Source: CAYQZD01 sp964421875 (GTDB taxonomy: Bacteria > Electryoneota > Tariuqbacteria > Tariuqbacterales > Tariuqbacteraceae). From it: a DNA stretch of 34,449 bases. The position numbers were made by a program, and so were the translations under genes. Location of the stretch: assembly GCA_964421875.1 (NCBI GenBank), contig CAYQZD010000034.1, forward strand, positions 1-34,449, in the 5' to 3' direction. Positions 31,982-34,449 of the stretch are shown one piece after another (positions within the stretch are counted from its first letter, which is position 1; every line of letters begins with the position of its first letter). Below the pieces are notes generated by a model, which was not told the origin of the DNA, searched no databases, and saw only the letters and a list, made by a program, of their open reading frames with translations.

Positions 31982-32076
31982 TTCTAATTTGATAATAACG
32001 GTAGCGTTGAAAATGATGTCATTGCGAGGACGCCAGTCCTATGGCTGGACTAAGCAATCGATTCTGCCTCTTCTCA

Positions 32077-34344
32077 TCATTTCGGTTCCAAAAACTTAGG
32101 CTTGAAAACCAAACAGAGCGAAGGGATGAGAATAAGCGCGCCCATCAGACAGGAACCGATGGAGACTATCACCAGAAAACCGAAAAACCGCACCGGAATG
32201 AAATTTGATATCATCAAAGCTGTAAATCCCACTATCACCGAAAACGCATTGAACACAATACCTCTGCCGGTGGTGGTGAGGGTTTGCTTAACCCCTGTTT
32301 GCGGGTCGAGGCCTGTCTTTCGCTCTTCCCGGTAACGCCAGAGAAAATGTATAGTGTAGTCTATTCCCACGCCAATCATTATCGAGGACATCAACGCGGT
32401 GGCGATATTGAGTTCGATACCGAAAAAGCCCATCAATCCGAATAAAATAACCATTGAAATCCCCAGCGGTATTATGGAAATCAGACCCGCGGTCACCGAA
32501 CGGAACAGTATCATTATCAACAACGAAACCACCACCAGCGCGATACACAAAGATATAACTTGCCCCCGCACTATCAACTCCGCCAGCTCCCCCAATATCG
32601 TGGCGAAACCGCCCACCGCTTCCACATTCTCATCACCGCTCGTCATATCCCGAACATAATCCACCACACGGTTGATTTCCCGCGAACTTATCTCCTTTAT
32701 CCGAGCGGTCAACTGAGCGTGCTCATAGGGAAAATCAACCAGCTTCTCGAAATCGTCAGGGTCGCCGCTCATAGAATAAAGCATAAAATACTGCGCAATA
32801 GCGTTCCGGTCATTTGGTATCCGGTTATACAACGAATCGCCCTCATCGTTCAAAGCCCGGCTCATCTGCCGAACCGTCCGCGCAATCGATACCGTATTCC
32901 CCACTTCCGGCAGTTCCCGCAAATCATCCTCCAGCCCTTCTATCCTGTGCATAATCACGGGATCCTTGATGTCGCCCTGGTAAATGACCGAAATGCTGGT
33001 GGAGCCGCCGAACTTGTCGTTAGCCAGCTTGTCAGCCTTCACCACCGGTGATTCCCCGCTGTAATAATTGCTGGGGTTGGTGTCCACCTCGACTAAGAAA
33101 ATTCCCGCTGCGGAAATAATGGTAAGTATCACAATCACCGCCACAATTGTCCGGGGAAAGCTTGATATTGTTCTGCCGAAAAAGACCAGCAGCCGTTCCA
33201 GCAACCTGGTTTTACGGTTCGCGCCGCCCGTAATAACGACAGGCTTGGCGATGGGTAAAAAAGACAACAAAGCCGGCAGAAATAGCAGGCTTGCGCCCAG
33301 CGCGAAGGTAATGCCGACCGCCGCCAATATCCCCAACTGCCGCGCCGGTATCAAAACATGTCCCATCAAACAGAGCATACCCGCCACTGTGGTCAGTCCC
33401 GCGGCGAGTATCGGCTTGCTCAAGCTCCGAAAAACGTCTTTAGCCAACTCTTTTTTACCAAGACCGCTTCCCGCCGTGTTGATTTCCTGATAGCGGGCGA
33501 TTAAATGAATCCCGTAATCGTTGGCGACGGCGATGAGTATCACCGGCAGCGTCGAAGTTATAATCATTATCTTCCAGCCCAGAACCGGCATCAAACCGAT
33601 GCAAAAGAGAATCGACATCACCACCACAATAAATGGGAGCAGGACGCCTCTAAGCTGCTTGAAACTTATAAATAGGAATACTAACATAATAATCAGCGCG
33701 AAAGGCATCAAACGCCTTAAGTCTCCCTGGATATCCTTTGAGACACTAACCCGCACCAGCGGCAGCCCGCCGATAACCGTTTCCTCGCTTCCTGGAGTTT
33801 CCGCCGCGATTCTTGTTGCCTCCTTCACAATAAATACGTCCGAGACTTCAGTATCCAGGAGACCGATTACCGCTGTGGCGCTGAAATCCTTCGCTACCAC
33901 ATTGCCGAAAACAATGTCGTTATCCCTGATTTCCCGCCGCAATATTTCGCGCTCCTCATCCGACCGCGGAATGACATCCACCGCCGGGTCCACTATCATC
34001 GCCCCCTCCTCGCCCCGGATGTTCTTCAACTCGAATAGGGAAAGAACTTTCTCCACACCTTCAACCCGCTTCATCTTTCTGGTCAAGGTTTTAACCCGCT
34101 TCAGAGTCTCAGGATTAAGAACATCGTCGGTCACAAGCATTATCATAATCATCTCCGTCCCGCCGAACAGATCTTCTATCCGGTCTGTCAAAACTCTGGA
34201 GGGCATATCCAGAGGGAGCATATTCTTAACATTCGAGTCGATTTGCGCCCGCGGTATCTGCAATGCAAAAACCACAGTGATGATGATAAAAAGAGAAATT
34301 ATGACCCAACGGAGTCTGATTATCAAGTCTGCGGTCGTTTTCAA
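32077..34344 (-). CDS. RND superfamily exporter (MMPL/HAE3 family)
   Basis: The 755-residue protein has the duplicated RND layout. TM1 (about residues 13-30), a large outer loop (about 31-210) and five helices (about 212-375) make the first half. A further helix (about 397-417), a second loop (about 420-600) and five more helices (about 605-745) make the second. The amphipathic start IDSNVKNMLPLDMPSRVLTD and the TM4/TM10 segments (PVILIAVANDYGIHLIARYQ, IMIGVGIDYTIHFLWRYREE) with buried Asp residues are typical of MMPL-type transporters that use the proton gradient. Members move lipids, hopanoids or hydrophobic compounds; the substrate is not deducible here. It lacks nearby membrane-fusion and outer-membrane partners. 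The TTG start at 34344 has AGGGG eight bases upstream. Confidence 0.9.
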   Translation of the reverse strand: MKTTADLIIRLRWVIISLFIIITVVFALQIPRAQIDSNVKNMLPLDMPSRVLTDRIEDLFGGTEMIMIMLVTDDVLNPETLKRVKTLTRKMKRVEGVEKVLSLFELKNIRGEEGAMIVDPAVDVIPRSDEEREILRREIRDNDIVFGNVVAKDFSATAVIGLLDTEVSDVFIVKEATRIAAETPGSEETVIGGLPLVRVSVSKDIQGDLRRLMPFALIIMLVFLFISFKQLRGVLLPFIVVVMSILFCIGLMPVLGWKIMIITSTLPVILIAVANDYGIHLIARYQEINTAGSGLGKKELAKDVFRSLSKPILAAGLTTVAGMLCLMGHVLIPARQLGILAAVGITFALGASLLFLPALLSFLPIAKPVVITGGANRKTRLLERLLVFFGRTISSFPRTIVAVIVILTIISAAGIFLVEVDTNPSNYYSGESPVVKADKLANDKFGGSTSISVIYQGDIKDPVIMHRIEGLEDDLRELPEVGNTVSIARTVRQMSRALNDEGDSLYNRIPNDRNAIAQYFMLYSMSGDPDDFEKLVDFPYEHAQLTARIKEISSREINRVVDYVRDMTSGDENVEAVGGFATILGELAELIVRGQVISLCIALVVVSLLIMILFRSVTAGLISIIPLGISMVILFGLMGFFGIELNIATALMSSIMIGVGIDYTIHFLWRYREERKTGLDPQTGVKQTLTTTGRGIVFNAFSVIVGFTALMISNFIPVRFFGFLVIVSIGSCLMGALILIPSLCLVFKPKFLEPK

Positions 34345-34449
34345 TTGATATACCCCTATTTATAGTATTATTATGGCTCTTCGCTGAATTGTATGGTAAT
34401 GACAATCACGATTGAGGATTCAGGGCATATTTTAGCGCATATAATCCCC

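Larger units (their letters stand above)
31466..32076. other. 611-bp gap: repeat island between the SNase operon and the RND gene
   Basis: The operon's promoter should lie at 31466-31560, where the sequence is AT-rich. From 31620 to 31990 there is a chain of palindromes. It comprises GTCGGCTT/AAGCCGAC (31628-31648), a GCGCAGGGT hairpin (31660-31685), the large inverted repeat (31708-31870) and the GTCAGGTCT element (31952-31981). Apparent short open frames here fall inside repeats and are not credible genes. Nothing else was recognised. Confidence 0.65.

Noticed and set aside
33521..34348. A 275-codon plus-strand open frame opposite the RND exporter
   Set aside because: Its low-complexity Ser/Thr/Ile-rich composition is what the reverse of membrane helices gives. 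The RND reading has clear motifs.

Overview
The window (34,449 bp, roughly 50% GC by eye) looks like an ordinary chromosomal segment of a Gram-negative-type bacterium. Heptose synthesis (gmhA), a lipoprotein, an RND exporter and a BatA-type protein point to a two-membrane envelope. A group II geranylgeranylglyceryl-phosphate synthase homologue, a BatA-like protein, paired catalytic/non-catalytic M16 peptidases, a pyruvoyl arginine decarboxylase and a radical SAM-DUF2344/rng/rplU/rpmA cluster fit the FCB superphylum. A candidate phylum such as Zixibacteria is my best guess, but this is inference and not a database result. About 30 genes are supported. TTG is a frequent start codon. No rRNA, tRNA, CRISPR array, transposase, integrase or phage gene was seen.

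Layout on the + strand: 114-4749 holds a PgpH-like HD phosphohydrolase, ybeY, a CNNM/HlyC-type transporter and an uncertain GT9-like gene. 4984-10050 holds a two-part radical SAM protein, rng, rplU and rpmA. 10225-10863 is an Nmad2-type gene broken by one in-frame amber codon. 11148-12110 is mdh, 12501-12914 an OsmC-family gene, 13117-13692 thpR, and 13998-15518 recA-recX. 15847-22212 is a compact run of alaS, the GGGP synthase homologue, a small membrane protein, gmhA and a BatA-like gene. 22299-24224 holds rubrerythrin and hflX; hflX has no usual start codon in the right place. 24311-25299 holds two pyruvoyl decarboxylases (speD, pdaD), followed by the M16 pair to 28147.

Layout on the - strand: 31465 to 28364 is a tight four-gene operon of a degenerate secreted SNase-like protein, an OmpR-type regulator, a sensor kinase and a secreted protein of unknown function. 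34344-32077 is an MMPL/RND-family exporter.

The intergenic spaces hold several families of palindromic repeats. One is a MITE-like family with GTAACACTTTA-type ends around a double hairpin. Another is a 26-bp hairpin family whose copies show compensatory stem changes. A 32-bp perfect inverted repeat brackets an 80-bp core that recurs about 20 kb away in the opposite orientation. An 8-bp-period direct repeat lies just upstream of recA. The strongest leads for a second look are the amber-interrupted Nmad2 gene, the non-canonical hflX start, the archaeal-type lipid enzyme next to alaS, the SNase-like/two-component operon and the structured repeat families. No complete new defence or mobile system is evident.
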